DNA from: Streptomyces canus
GTDB taxonomy: Bacteria; Actinomycetota; Actinomycetes; Streptomycetales; Streptomycetaceae
Direction: 5' to 3'
DNA length: 64,000 nucleotides
Assembly: GCF_041435015.1 (NCBI RefSeq)
Contig: NZ_CP107989.1
Location: forward strand, 8,866,001 to 8,930,000
The notes beneath the pieces are model-generated. The model did not search any database, was not told the origin of the DNA, and saw only the letters and a list, made by a program, of their open reading frames with translations. Of this stretch, positions 53,056-62,004 are shown in pieces. The translations under genes and the position numbers were made by a program. Each line of letters opens with the position of its first letter. The first letter of the stretch is position 1.

Positions 53056-54087
53056 GTGGCAGACGGCGGCGGGCGGGGACGGGCCTACATCGGGTCGTTC
53101 ACGGCGGCGGGAGGCCCCGGCATCGTGACGGCGGCGGTGGCCCCGGACACGGGCGCGTTGAAGGTGCTGAGCGGCCTGAACGGCGTACCCGATCCGTCGT
53201 ATCTGGCGCTGTCGGCCCGCGGGGACGTGCTCTACGCGGTCAGCGAGACGGCCGAGGGCGCGGTGGCCGCGTACCGGGTGAACGGCGACCGGCCCGAGCC
53301 GGCCGGCCCGCCGGTGCCGGTCGACGGGAACGGGCCCACGCACCTCGCCGTGCACGCCGGACACGTCCTGACCGCCAACTACGGCTCCGGCAGCGTCACC
53401 ACCGTGCCCCTGCGCGCCGACGGCTCCCTCGCGGGTGCCCCCTCCGGCGTGCTGCGCCACACCGGCTCGGGCCCGCACACGCCCCGCCAACAGAGCCCCC
53501 ATGCCCACCACGTGCAGCCCGACCCGAGCGGGCGGTGGATCGTCAGCGTCGACCTCGGCACGGACTCCGTGCGGGTGTGCACCCTGACGGACGGTGCGCT
53601 CGACGTACACCGCGAGGTCGCCCTGCGCCCCGGATCGGGCCCGCGCCACCTGGCCTTCCATCCCGACGGGACCCGTGCCTACGTCCTCAACGAACTCACC
53701 CCGACCCTCATCAGCTGCCGCTGGGACGCCGAGGAGGGCTCCCTGAAGCCCCTGAGCGAGATCCCTGTGCTGGCGGGCGCCCCGCAGGGCGACGCCTATC
53801 CTTCGGGCGTCGTCACGTCCCCCGACGGCCGTTTCGTGTGGACCGCCACCCGGGGTGAGGACGTCCTGTCCACGTTCGCCGTCGAGGGCGACGACCTGCG
53901 GCTGGTCGGTACGGTCATCTGCGGCGGCCGCTGGCCCCGGGCCCTCGCGGAGTCCGGCGGATTCCTGTACGTGGCGAACGAGCGCTCCGGCGAGGTGACC
54001 TGGTTCGCGGTGGACCCGGCGACCGGCCTGCCCAGGTACGAGGGCTCGATCGAGGTCCCGGCGGCGTCCTGCGTGGTCTTCGACTGA
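53056..54087 (+). CDS. Lactonase-family beta-propeller protein (YbhE/6-phosphogluconolactonase-like)
   Basis: 343 residues forming seven blades with the family's repeats (PSYLALSARGDVLYAVSE, PTHLAVHAGHVLTANYGSG, AHHVQPDPSGRWIVSVDLG, PRHLAFHPDGTRAYVLNEL, PSGVVTSPDGRFVWTATRG). The HHV and HLAF His residues and the NYGSGSV loop match the PF10282 lactonase family. Known members hydrolyse 6-phosphogluconolactone or other sugar lactones. No signal peptide. GGGGA precedes the GTG. It could act on a sugar lactone from the oxidation steps elsewhere in the window, but no neighbour proves this. Confidence 0.85.
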   Translation: MADGGGRGRAYIGSFTAAGGPGIVTAAVAPDTGALKVLSGLNGVPDPSYLALSARGDVLYAVSETAEGAVAAYRVNGDRPEPAGPPVPVDGNGPTHLAVHAGHVLTANYGSGSVTTVPLRADGSLAGAPSGVLRHTGSGPHTPRQQSPHAHHVQPDPSGRWIVSVDLGTDSVRVCTLTDGALDVHREVALRPGSGPRHLAFHPDGTRAYVLNELTPTLISCRWDAEEGSLKPLSEIPVLAGAPQGDAYPSGVVTSPDGRFVWTATRGEDVLSTFAVEGDDLRLVGTVICGGRWPRALAESGGFLYVANERSGEVTWFAVDPATGLPRYEGSIEVPAASCVVFD

Positions 54088-54100
54088 TCCACCGGCTGCA

Positions 54101-54144
54101 CACCGAAGGGCCCGCTCCGACGGATGGAGCGGGCCCTTTCGGTG
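54101..54144. terminator. Bidirectional terminator
   Basis: CACCGAA-GGGCCCGCTCC pairs with GGAGCGGGCCCTTTCGGTG (one bulge) between the convergent lactonase and CbiX-like genes; it ends 14 bases after the lactonase stop and serves both strands. Confidence 0.75.
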
Positions 54145-54164
54145 ACGCGGTCGCAGGGGGGCGC

Positions 54165-55088
54165 TCAGCGCACCGGTGCGCCCTGCGCCTGCTGCGGGGC
54201 GATGCCCAGCGCGGTCGTGTACTTGGCGAGGACGAGCTTGCCGATCGCCGGGTAGGGGCCGAGCGGCTCGGCGGCGGAGCAGCCGGCCTCCTTGGCCGCC
54301 TCCTCGATCACGGCGGGGTCGATCTCCGGCCCTATCAGATACGGCGCGAGCGCCAGCTGCTGCGAACCGGAGGACCGCAGCTGATCGGCGATGGACGCGA
54401 TCGAGCCGTCCTGGTCGAGCGCCGCCGCCATCACCGGCACGGCGAGACGCGCGGCGAGCAGCATGCCGGTGATCCCGGCCGCCTGCACGGCCTCCTCGCC
54501 GCCCACCGCGCCCAGGATGATGCCGTCCGCGGCGGTCGTCACGGCGAACAGGCGAGCACGGTCGGCACGGGCCAGCCCGGCCTCCGACAGACGGACGTGC
54601 AGCGCCTCGGCGAGCAGCGGGTGCGGGCCCAGCACATCGGTGAGGTCGGCCGCGATCCGGCTGTCCATCACCGCCTGGCGGATCCGGCGCAGCAGCGCGC
54701 TGTCCGGACCGGCGAGCAGCGGCACCACGACGGCGACGGGGCCGTCGGGCTCCTTGACGTCCATCCCGGCGGCCTTGGCCTGCTCGTAACGGGCGGCGCG
54801 CTCCTCGGCGGCATGGATCAGGACGGCCTGAAGCGTGGGGAACTCCGAGTCGTCCCCGTCGAGGTACCCGATGCGCGCGTCCAGGCCGGGGAGCTCGGAG
54901 CGGGCGATGCTCACGACCTCCTCGGCAAGGCTGCGCGTGGCGGCCGCGGGCGTGCCCGGAACCGCGAGGACGAGCGCGGGCGCGCCCTCGGGAGCCGCCA
55001 AGGGCTCGGGTCGGCGGTGCCGCCCGGGCTGGCGAGGTCGCGGCATTCGTACTGGCAGGCCGGACGCGGGCCCAGTGGGGGAGCTCAT
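54165..55088 (-). CDS. CbiX/sirohydrochlorin-chelatase-like protein lacking the usual His
   Basis: 307 residues with two chelatase-like halves (LVLAVPGTPAAATRSLAEEVVSIARSELPGLD... and VLGPHPLLAEALHVRLSEAG..., GPYLIGPEIDPAVIEEAA). In CbiX and CbiK the first strand ends in AHGS, whose His binds the metal; here it reads AVPGTP. The motif is thus altered at the catalytic position, though other His residues (GPHPLL) remain. A proline-rich basic N-terminus (about 1-30) is unusual. It may bind tetrapyrroles or nickel without chelatase activity. Monocistronic, convergent with the lactonase. Confidence 0.75.
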   Translation of the reverse strand: MSSPTGPASGLPVRMPRPRQPGRHRRPEPLAAPEGAPALVLAVPGTPAAATRSLAEEVVSIARSELPGLDARIGYLDGDDSEFPTLQAVLIHAAEERAARYEQAKAAGMDVKEPDGPVAVVVPLLAGPDSALLRRIRQAVMDSRIAADLTDVLGPHPLLAEALHVRLSEAGLARADRARLFAVTTAADGIILGAVGGEEAVQAAGITGMLLAARLAVPVMAAALDQDGSIASIADQLRSSGSQQLALAPYLIGPEIDPAVIEEAAKEAGCSAAEPLGPYPAIGKLVLAKYTTALGIAPQQAQGAPVR

Positions 55089-55183
55089 GGCGACGCATGT
55101 TACTGGCTTCCGGGGCTCCCCTGTTCGGGGAGGGTGCAGGTGAGCGGTATCCGTCCGGTTTTGTCTGATGAGTTACGTCCGCT

Positions 55184-56176
55184 TCAGCCCCTCTTTGGGG
55201 TCACCACGTACAACATCGACTCGTCACTCGGAAGGGTGAGCGAACGCCGCGCCAGTTCTGTGGCGATCTGTACGGATCCCTCCAGCGGTCCGCCCGCCGC
55301 CGTGACCTGCCGGGCGTGCGGCAGACGTCGCTTCAGCTCCTCCTCCAGCGGTACGACGAGGGCGGCACCCATCCTGAACAAGCCACCGGTGAGGCTGACA
55401 TGCGGCTCGCCCTCCGCCGGACAGACCGCGGCCGCCGAGTCCGCCATGTGCCGGGCCGCCTCGCGCAGGATCCTCTCGGCGACCGGGTCGCTCCCGGCGC
55501 AGGCCGCCACTTGGGGCGCGAAGGAGGCGAGCACGGCGGGCCGGTCCGTACGCGGGTACAGCCTGCCGGGCAGCTCCCGCACCGGTCCGAACGACTCCTC
55601 GGCCAGGGTCAGCAGCGCCACCGAGCCGCCGGACCGCCCGTCATGGGCCCGCAGTGCGGCCTCCAGCCCGGCCCGCCCGATCCACGCCCCGCCCCCGCAG
55701 TCGCCCAGCAGATGACCCCAGCCGTCCGCCCGGCGCCAGGACTCGAGGTCCGTGCCGATCGCGATGAGACCCGTACCGGCCGCGACGACCGCACCCGGGC
55801 GCGGGCCGAGAGCGCCGGTGTACGCCGTCACCGCGTCCGCGACGAGCGCGACGGTCCGGACCCCGAACTCCCTCTCCAGCGCGGTGGGAAGCTCGGCCCG
55901 CAGCGCATCGCCCAGGGTCGCGAGACCGGCCGCCCCGACGACGGCGGTGTCCAGTCCGGTCACTCCGGCCTCGGACAGCAACGCCCGCACCATGGGGGTC
56001 AGCTGCTCCATCAGGTGCCCCGGGTCGATCCCGCGCGCACCCGTCCGCACGGGCACCCGGGACTCCCGCGGGGCCGTGTTCCCCCGGCCGGGGAGGCCGA
56101 CGAGGACCCGCAGTCCGGAGCCGCCGGAGTCGACGGCGAGGAACCCTTCCCCCGTACCGGTCCCGTGAAGTGACAA
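55184..56176 (-). CDS. BadF/BadG/BcrA-type sugar kinase (N-acetylglucosamine-kinase-like)
   Basis: 330 residues from a TTG at 56176. The actin-like ATPase fold is clear: FLAVDSGGSGLRVLVG (phosphate 1), GAAGLATLGDALR, VVAAGTGLIAIG (phosphate 2 and adenosine), WGHLLGDCGGGAWIGRAGLEAAL, and SLTGGLFRMG. This set is typical of the BadF-type GlcNAc kinases of actinomycetes and animals. The TTG follows GGAAGG, but other starts are possible and an upstream extension would overlap the ung promoter. Its product, GlcNAc-6-phosphate, would fit the nearby GH89/GH29 operon. Confidence 0.85.
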   Translation of the reverse strand: MSLHGTGTGEGFLAVDSGGSGLRVLVGLPGRGNTAPRESRVPVRTGARGIDPGHLMEQLTPMVRALLSEAGVTGLDTAVVGAAGLATLGDALRAELPTALEREFGVRTVALVADAVTAYTGALGPRPGAVVAAGTGLIAIGTDLESWRRADGWGHLLGDCGGGAWIGRAGLEAALRAHDGRSGGSVALLTLAEESFGPVRELPGRLYPRTDRPAVLASFAPQVAACAGSDPVAERILREAARHMADSAAAVCPAEGEPHVSLTGGLFRMGAALVVPLEEELKRRLPHARQVTAAGGPLEGSVQIATELARRSLTLPSDESMLYVVTPKRG

Positions 56177-56242
56177 GCTCCCCGCCTTCCCGGTGATGCG
56201 GCATCCATATACGAGTGTGTGCTTGGCCCTGGCGCCTGCCAG

Positions 56243-56259
56243 TAGAGTGACACGCCGTG
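56243..56259 (+). promoter_or_regulatory. -10 box of the ung gene
   Basis: TAGAGT at 56243-56248 lies eight bases before the GTG at 56257; there is no ribosome site, so the transcript is probably leaderless. Confidence 0.5.
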
Positions 56260-56934
56260 GCACCACGACCCTTGCACGAACTTGTTGAAGCAGGCTGGGC
56301 GAAGGCTCTCGAGCCCGCGGCCGAACGCATCGCCGCCATGGGGGACTTCCTCCGGGCCGAGATAGCGGCGGGCCGGACCTATCTGCCGGCCGGGGCGAAC
56401 GTCCTGCGGGCCTTCCAGCAGCCGTTCGACGACGTCCGCGTTCTGATCGTCGGTCAGGATCCCTACCCGACGCCGGGGATGGCGATCGGGTTGAGTTTCG
56501 CCGTCTCGCCCGAGGTGCGTTCCCTGCCGGGCAGCCTGGAGAACATCTTCCGGGAGATGCACTCCGACCTGGGGCTGCCCCGGCCGTCGAACGGGGATCT
56601 GACGCCCTGGGCCGAGCAGGGTGTGCTGCTGCTCAACAGGGCGTTGACGACGGCCCCGCGCAAGCCGGGCGCGCACCGCGGCCAGGGCTGGGAAGAGGTC
56701 ACCGAGCAGGCCATCCGGGCGCTTGCCGCTCGAGGGAAGCCGCTGGTGTCGGTCCTGTGGGGGCGTGACGCGCGAAATCTGCGGCCGCTGCTGGGGGATC
56801 TTCCGGCCATTGAGTCCGCTCATCCCTCGCCCATGTCGGCCGACCGCGGATTCTTCGGCTCGCGACCGTTCAGCCGCGCCAACGACCTGCTGCTTCGCCA
56901 GGGTGCCCAGCCGGTGGACTGGCGACTGCCGTAG
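56257..56934 (+). CDS. ung: Uracil-DNA glycosylase
   Basis: 225 residues, full-length family-1 UDG. The water-activating motif is GQDPYP with Asp68, the uracil-binding Phe is in LSFAVS, the Asn in LLLNRAL, and the minor-groove loop is HPSPMSA with the catalytic His. The enzyme removes uracil from DNA in the first step of base excision repair. GTG start after a TANNNT box. Divergent from the sugar kinase; the pair is a common neighbourhood in Streptomyces (from memory). Confidence 0.95.
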   Translation: MAPRPLHELVEAGWAKALEPAAERIAAMGDFLRAEIAAGRTYLPAGANVLRAFQQPFDDVRVLIVGQDPYPTPGMAIGLSFAVSPEVRSLPGSLENIFREMHSDLGLPRPSNGDLTPWAEQGVLLLNRALTTAPRKPGAHRGQGWEEVTEQAIRALAARGKPLVSVLWGRDARNLRPLLGDLPAIESAHPSPMSADRGFFGSRPFSRANDLLLRQGAQPVDWRLP

Positions 56935-56935
56935 G

Positions 56936-56961
56936 CCCCCTCGACCGTGCGGTGGAGGGGG
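56936..56961. terminator. Terminator after ung
   Basis: CCCCCTC-G-ACCG pairs with CGGT-G-GAGGGGG around a two-base loop, immediately past the ung stop; it also faces the end of the GH89 gene and may serve both strands. Confidence 0.7.
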
Positions 56962-57029
56962 GGTCGGGCCGCCGTCTCGTGACCGCGTACGCCCGGGAAT
57001 GCCGGCCGCGGGCGTCGCGGTCGCCGCGC

Positions 57030-60000
57030 TCAGGTCACCGTGAATCCGTCGAACGTGGCGATGCCCCGTCCGTCGGTCCAGCCGTTGGCCGCGGTCATGA
57101 AGACCCCGACGTCCTGTGCGGCGGCCGCGCCTGACGGCGTGGCCGTGCCCACCGTCGTCCAGCTGACTCCGTCCGTACTCGCCTCACCGGTGTACGAGGC
57201 GCCGGACCTGGTCAGCCGCAGCCGCACCGGCGCGGTGAAGGAGCCCGACAGTTCGATCGAGTCGAAACGGCCGTCGCCGTCCGCGTCCCAGCTCAGCGCG
57301 CAGCCGTTGGACGGGGTGATCGCCAGGTTCACATAGCCCGCGCTCCCCTGGGAGCCCAGGTCGTTGCGGACGATGAGGCCCGCCCGTGCCCAGCCCCCGG
57401 ACGCGTCCTGGGACGTGACGGTGACCTGGGCCACCGTTCCGTCCTGGTACCCGCCCGTCCGGTACACCGCCCCGAACTCGTTGGTGCCGCCCCACAGGTC
57501 GGCCCCCGCGCCCTCGATGGCGATCTCGTCGCCGGCCTGACCGAACACCGCGTCGTTGTAGGAGGCCGTGCGGTACGGGTCGCCGACGCCGGCCGCCGCC
57601 ATCAGCCGTACCGGCGCCACCGCCTTCCCGCCCCCCGCGTACGCCGCCGACGCGACGACCTGGCCGACCAGTTCCGTGGGCGCACCGGCCAGCGAGACCT
57701 CGAAGCGAGCGGCGAACGTCTCGCCGGACGCCACCGACGCCTTGCCCACCGGATCGAGCGCCTTCACCGCCAGGCCCTCGGGCGCGGTGACGGAAAGGGT
57801 CACGCCGCGCGCCGCCGCGAACCCGTTCCTGTTGGTGAAGGTGACCGTCACCGTCGCGGGCGTGCCCTCGGCCACCGCTCCCCGGTCGACACCCGCCGTG
57901 AGGGCCGCCTGGTGGGGAGTGCCGGCGAGCAGGTCGCGCACGCTGCGAGCCAGGGCGTACGGGGAGCCGTGGGGATCGGTCGGATACGTCTCGTGCGCGT
58001 GTGCCCAGCGGTCCTCCAGGGCGAACCAGTCGATCGTCGCTGGGTCCTTTCCCGTGGCGAGCGCGTTGAAGTACGTCTGCCAGCGGGTGCGGTACAGGCC
58101 GCCGACCAGTCCGGACCACTCCCGGTTCGCGTAGTCGTGCAGGCCCTCCTCGCTGCTCTGGCGTCCGCCCCAGGTCGTGATGAGGGAGCGGACGTCGTAT
58201 TCGAGGCGGTCCTTCTCGGCCCGGTCGGCGCCCCAGGAGCGCGCGTCGGCGAGCCACCGCCCGAGCAGATGCGGGCCGGAGGTGGCCAGCAGGTCGTCGA
58301 GGAGGTCCATCCAGCCCAGCCAGGTCTTGGTCAGCCTGCCGAAGAGGGCCGTGTCCCCGGCGTCGTGTGCGGCCTTGATCTGCGGCAGCAGGACCCGGCT
58401 GCGGTTGGACAGGACCTGCCGGGCCACATCGACGACGTCGTACCGGTAGGCCGAGTTGTCCCTCAACTCCACTCGTACGGCGAGGAGTTCGGTGAGTGCG
58501 GCATCGAACGCCGTGGTGTCGTAGCGGTCCTTCTCCGGCCCCCAGGCGGCGGCCTTGTTCGCCGTCAGGCTCGGACGGGCGCCGAACAGGCCGTCGGGTG
58601 CCTCGCTCCAGGAGTCCGCCCGGGACATGTTGTACGCGGTGTCGCGGATCGTCTGCCAGGCCGCGGCGGCATGCCGGTCGGGGCCGCCGTAGCGGGAGAG
58701 GGCGTACGCGGCGAACCAGTCGTCCAGGTCCACGGTGCCGGGCGTCCAGGCCAGGTCGGTGAGAAGGGCCAGGGCGGGCGCGTTGTTGTCCGCCCCCTCG
58801 GGCATCGCCGCGATACCGGCGAGCGAACTGCCCTCCCTGTCGCGCCACTTGGGGTACTGCTCCACCCAGTCCGGGGCGTTGGCGCCGATCGGGGTGTGGC
58901 CGCCGAAGTTCCAGATGCTGCCGAAGGCGTACGGGGTGCCGCCCCAGTCGCTCTCCCGGTCCGTGACGGTGGTGTAGCGGTCCGACAGGCCGTCCACGAT
59001 CAGCATCCGGCTCTTGTCGACGCCGTCCAGCAGCGCCTTGGCCGGGTTGTTCTGCCAGCCGAGGATCGCCCACACGGCCCCCGGGTGGGCCTTCTGCAGT
59101 GCCGCCTCGACGGCCCCCGCGGCCTCGCCCACCGGCACGTCACCGGCGTTGCCGCCCTCGTGCAGCAGGTCCATCTTGTACATCGTGCTCTCGCCGAACC
59201 GCTCCTTCTGGGCACGGTAGAAAGCGGCGGCCACGTCGTCGAAGGCCGCGGTGCGCGGGTCGAGCCAGTCGGGGCGTTTGAAGGCGCCCCAGGTGCCCTG
59301 CGCCACCACCGCCGCGTCCCCGCCGTGCTTGGCGGGGAAGTCGTCCGGGACGCTGCCGTAATAGCCCGGCAGGACCGGCGTCATGCCCAGGTCACGTACC
59401 CGGTCGATGATCTTCTCGGCGAGCGCGGCGCGCTTCTCGATGAGCTGCCGGGAGATGGGCCCGCCGAAGCCCGACATGTTCTGCAGCAGCCACCAGGGCT
59501 GGTGGGCGGGGGCCGGGATCCAGGCGCGCATCTCGGCGTCGGTGTACCGGAACTGACGGAACGTGTCGTAGTAGACGGCGTCGCCGCCGATGTAGATGAG
59601 GACCCGGTTGACTCCGTGCACGGCCAGGACGTCCAACTCGCACTGCCAGGCGTCCCAGTCGCGGTAGGCGCCGGTGTAGCCCTCGTTGGTGTCGTTGAAG
59701 GCGAAGCGGTGCGGCACGTTGGCCGCTCCCGTGATCGCCGCGGCGGGCGCGGGGAGGATGCGCGGCAGGTTCACCTGCTCGCCGGTCCAGGAGACGGAGG
59801 CGTGCGCGGTCCGCCGCAGGTAGGTGTGGAGGCCTGTGAGCAGCACGGCGGGGCTCGTGCCCTCCACCGTGATCTGCCCGGCCCGGCCGGTGACCCGGAA
59901 GCGGTCGGTGCCGTCCTTGACGGCCCGCAGGGTGAGCTGCCGGTAGTGGTCGGGAAGCAGCCGCTTCAGCGCGGCCGCGGCGGGCGCGGTGTCGAAGAGG

Positions 60001-60128
60001 ACTCCGTCGGCCGCGTACGCGCCCTGCGGGAGGGGCAGCAGCGCGGCGCCGCCCAGCGCGACCGCGCCCGTGAGGATCCGTCTGCGGGTGACGCCTGGCA
60101 GGTCGAGGTCGCCTCGGTTGTCGTGCAT
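57030..60128 (-). CDS. GH89 alpha-N-acetylglucosaminidase, exported, with accessory modules
   Basis: 1032 residues. A Tat signal (VTRRRILTGAVALGGAALL) leads to YAADG. The GH89 core has the three-domain NAGLU layout: WDAWQCELDVLAVHGVNRVLIYIG, YYGSVPDDF, then YKMDLLHEGGNAGDVP, where a Glu of the catalytic pair lies, and the helical domain with TWGGRQSSEEGLHDYANREWSGL. From about 730 an NEW3-type beta module and from about 830 a concanavalin-like module (YRTASYNDAVFGQAGDE...) follow. It removes terminal alpha-GlcNAc, for example from mucin-type glycans or heparan. Last gene of the minus-strand operon, 20 bp after the module cistron. Confidence 0.92.
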   Translation of the reverse strand: MHDNRGDLDLPGVTRRRILTGAVALGGAALLPLPQGAYAADGVLFDTAPAAAALKRLLPDHYRQLTLRAVKDGTDRFRVTGRAGQITVEGTSPAVLLTGLHTYLRRTAHASVSWTGEQVNLPRILPAPAAAITGAANVPHRFAFNDTNEGYTGAYRDWDAWQCELDVLAVHGVNRVLIYIGGDAVYYDTFRQFRYTDAEMRAWIPAPAHQPWWLLQNMSGFGGPISRQLIEKRAALAEKIIDRVRDLGMTPVLPGYYGSVPDDFPAKHGGDAAVVAQGTWGAFKRPDWLDPRTAAFDDVAAAFYRAQKERFGESTMYKMDLLHEGGNAGDVPVGEAAGAVEAALQKAHPGAVWAILGWQNNPAKALLDGVDKSRMLIVDGLSDRYTTVTDRESDWGGTPYAFGSIWNFGGHTPIGANAPDWVEQYPKWRDREGSSLAGIAAMPEGADNNAPALALLTDLAWTPGTVDLDDWFAAYALSRYGGPDRHAAAAWQTIRDTAYNMSRADSWSEAPDGLFGARPSLTANKAAAWGPEKDRYDTTAFDAALTELLAVRVELRDNSAYRYDVVDVARQVLSNRSRVLLPQIKAAHDAGDTALFGRLTKTWLGWMDLLDDLLATSGPHLLGRWLADARSWGADRAEKDRLEYDVRSLITTWGGRQSSEEGLHDYANREWSGLVGGLYRTRWQTYFNALATGKDPATIDWFALEDRWAHAHETYPTDPHGSPYALARSVRDLLAGTPHQAALTAGVDRGAVAEGTPATVTVTFTNRNGFAAARGVTLSVTAPEGLAVKALDPVGKASVASGETFAARFEVSLAGAPTELVGQVVASAAYAGGGKAVAPVRLMAAAGVGDPYRTASYNDAVFGQAGDEIAIEGAGADLWGGTNEFGAVYRTGGYQDGTVAQVTVTSQDASGGWARAGLIVRNDLGSQGSAGYVNLAITPSNGCALSWDADGDGRFDSIELSGSFTAPVRLRLTRSGASYTGEASTDGVSWTTVGTATPSGAAAAQDVGVFMTAANGWTDGRGIATFDGFTVT

Positions 60129-60148
60129 GAACGTCCTTCCGGCAGGGC

Positions 60149-61054
60149 TCAGTTGATCGTCGTGATCGTCATGGCGAAGATGTGCAGGGCGGCGGCGCCC
60201 TCCTGGATGCCGTCGCTGACCTTGGGCAGGACGACGGAACGCAGTTCCTTCCCGGCTGTCAGATCGACGCCGAACGTGAACAGGCTGACGGGGTTGTCGT
60301 CCCGGCCGGAGCTGAGGTGGCGGTAGGGCAGCACCACCGCGGCGGAGGAGTTCGCGCCGTACCAGTCGGGGACGGCGACCGAGAACGCCTGCTCGGTGCC
60401 GTCGGCGTAGACGACCTTGCCCTCGCCCTTGCCCTCGCCCCAGGTGCTGGTGCCGAGGAAGGACAACCGCGAACCGGAGCCGGACAGCAGCACGGTCTGG
60501 CCGTAGGAGATGACGTTGTCCTTGGCCCCGGGCTGCGTGTCCGGCCAGGTGAAGGGCACCCCCTCGTAGGTGACCGTGGCACCCGGAGTCAGCCCCACCG
60601 ACGCCAGCGCCTCGGCGGACAGGCTGGAGTTCGAGCCGTCGATGTTCGCGACGGTGAGGGCGCCCTCGGTGGAGATCCCCGCGTTGTCGAACGCCTTGGG
60701 CAGCGAGCGGTACGGCAGCAGGACGGGGGTGGTGGCGCGAGTGCAGTCGGAGCCGTTCCGGTGCACGTCGAAGAGGGCGTGCGCGGTGAACACGACCCGG
60801 CCCTCCGCGTCGTCGGCGAGCCGGGTCCGCCAGGCGCGGGTCACCGACCGTCCCGGCGCGAGGTCGCCCAGGCCGTCCTGTTCGGCGGAGGCGTCCACGG
60901 CGAGATAGAGCACGGTGCCGCGCAGCGCGATCCTGGTGGAGTTGGTGAGGGTGGCCGTCAGCGTCACGGTCTTGCCGGCCTCGGGCGCGGACGGGGTGAC
61001 GGTGAGGGAGACGGGCGGCGAGAGGAAGTCCTCCTCGGGACGGTAGGCGGTCAC
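60149..61054 (-). CDS. Accessory-module cistron (NEW3-like plus C-terminal glycosidase module), no catalytic domain
   Basis: 301 residues from a GTG overlapping the previous stop (GTGA). The first half (SLTVTPSAPEAGKTVTLTATLTNSTR ... AHALFDVHR) is a NEW3/CARDB-type immunoglobulin-like module; the second half (SSLSAEALASVGLTPGATVTYEGVPF ... SFLGTSTWGEGKGEGKVVYADG) is the beta module that closes many Streptomyces glycoside hydrolases. No signal peptide and no active-site motif. Alone in the cytoplasm it would have no role; it may be exported as part of a frameshift product or by association with a Tat partner. Confidence 0.78.
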   Translation of the reverse strand: MTAYRPEEDFLSPPVSLTVTPSAPEAGKTVTLTATLTNSTRIALRGTVLYLAVDASAEQDGLGDLAPGRSVTRAWRTRLADDAEGRVVFTAHALFDVHRNGSDCTRATTPVLLPYRSLPKAFDNAGISTEGALTVANIDGSNSSLSAEALASVGLTPGATVTYEGVPFTWPDTQPGAKDNVISYGQTVLLSGSGSRLSFLGTSTWGEGKGEGKVVYADGTEQAFSVAVPDWYGANSSAAVVLPYRHLSSGRDDNPVSLFTFGVDLTAGKELRSVVLPKVSDGIQEGAAALHIFAMTITTIN

Positions 61055-62004
61055 GCCTCCTCCACGGTGAAGTGGTCGAACACGGCCTGGACGGTCGTCC
61101 CGGGGTAGTTGAGGTTCACGGCGCTCGCCACCACGCCCGCGTCCAGGGCGCCGCTCGCGGAGGGCACGGTCGCGCTCGCGATCTCGTTCCAGGAGAGTCG
61201 GTTGTTGATACTGGTGTACGCGGTGTAGGTGGTGCCGGAACGGACCAGGCGCAGCCAGGCGGGATGGGTGGAAACGCCGCCGCCGGCCCAGGTGTCGAGG
61301 TGTCCGTTGCCGTCGCTGTCGGTCATGAACTCCACGCCGTACGACTTCGACATGGTGAGCACGGCGTAGCCGCCCTTCTCCGGGGCGGTCAGGTCGTTGG
61401 CGACGGCGATCCCGTACTTGGCGGTGGGGTTGTCGCTGCCGGTGAGGCTGACCGTCTCGACCTGCACCACGCTCGACTCGGCGGCGGCGCCGGGAAGGAG
61501 GATGCCCCCCTTCTCGTCGGTGCCGCCGGAGAAGTCGGCGCCGCCCGCCCAGATCACCAACTGACTGCCGTACTGGCCGAACTTCGCGTCGTCGGTGGTG
61601 GCGAACGTCCGGTACGGGTCCCGCACCCCATTGGGCTCGTAGGGCACCGTGAACGTCTTCGAGGACCGCGCGCAGTCGCTGCTGCGCTCATCGACGTCGA
61701 AGACCACGTGCGCGGTGAACGACACGTCCCCCGCCACGTCGGCCGGGATCGCCGTCTGCCAGCTCCGGGTTGTCTTCGCGCCGGGCCGCAGGTCGCCGAG
61801 CGGGATGGTCTTCGCGGCCGTGGTGGCTCGGGGGTTGATCAGATGGAGCACGGCGTTGAGGAGGGGGAAGGAACAGTCGTTGGTGAGGACCGCGGTGGCG
61901 GTGACCGCGTCGCCACTGGCCGGCTCGGCCGGCTGCGTGGTGACGGTGAGGGTGGGGCCCAGGGTGTCGAACCGGGTGCCGTTGCTGATTCCCACGCCGC
62001 TCAC
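61051..62004 (-). CDS. Accessory-module cistron (NEW3-like plus concanavalin-like module), no catalytic domain
   Basis: 317 residues from a GTG at 62004 that overlaps the fucosidase stop (GTGA). An NEW3-like module (LTVTTQPAEPASGDAVTATAVLTND ... HVVFDV) precedes a concanavalin-like module (IWAGGADFSGGTDEKGGILL ... YAVLTMSKSYGVEF ... ASAVNLNYPG) that is a close paralogue of the last module of GH89 and of the partial gene at 63461. No signal peptide, no catalytic residues. Translationally coupled on both sides, in a different frame from the fucosidase. Confidence 0.8.
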   Translation of the reverse strand: MSGVGISNGTRFDTLGPTLTVTTQPAEPASGDAVTATAVLTNDCSFPLLNAVLHLINPRATTAAKTIPLGDLRPGAKTTRSWQTAIPADVAGDVSFTAHVVFDVDERSSDCARSSKTFTVPYEPNGVRDPYRTFATTDDAKFGQYGSQLVIWAGGADFSGGTDEKGGILLPGAAAESSVVQVETVSLTGSDNPTAKYGIAVANDLTAPEKGGYAVLTMSKSYGVEFMTDSDGNGHLDTWAGGGVSTHPAWLRLVRSGTTYTAYTSINNRLSWNEIASATVPSASGALDAGVVASAVNLNYPGTTVQAVFDHFTVEEA

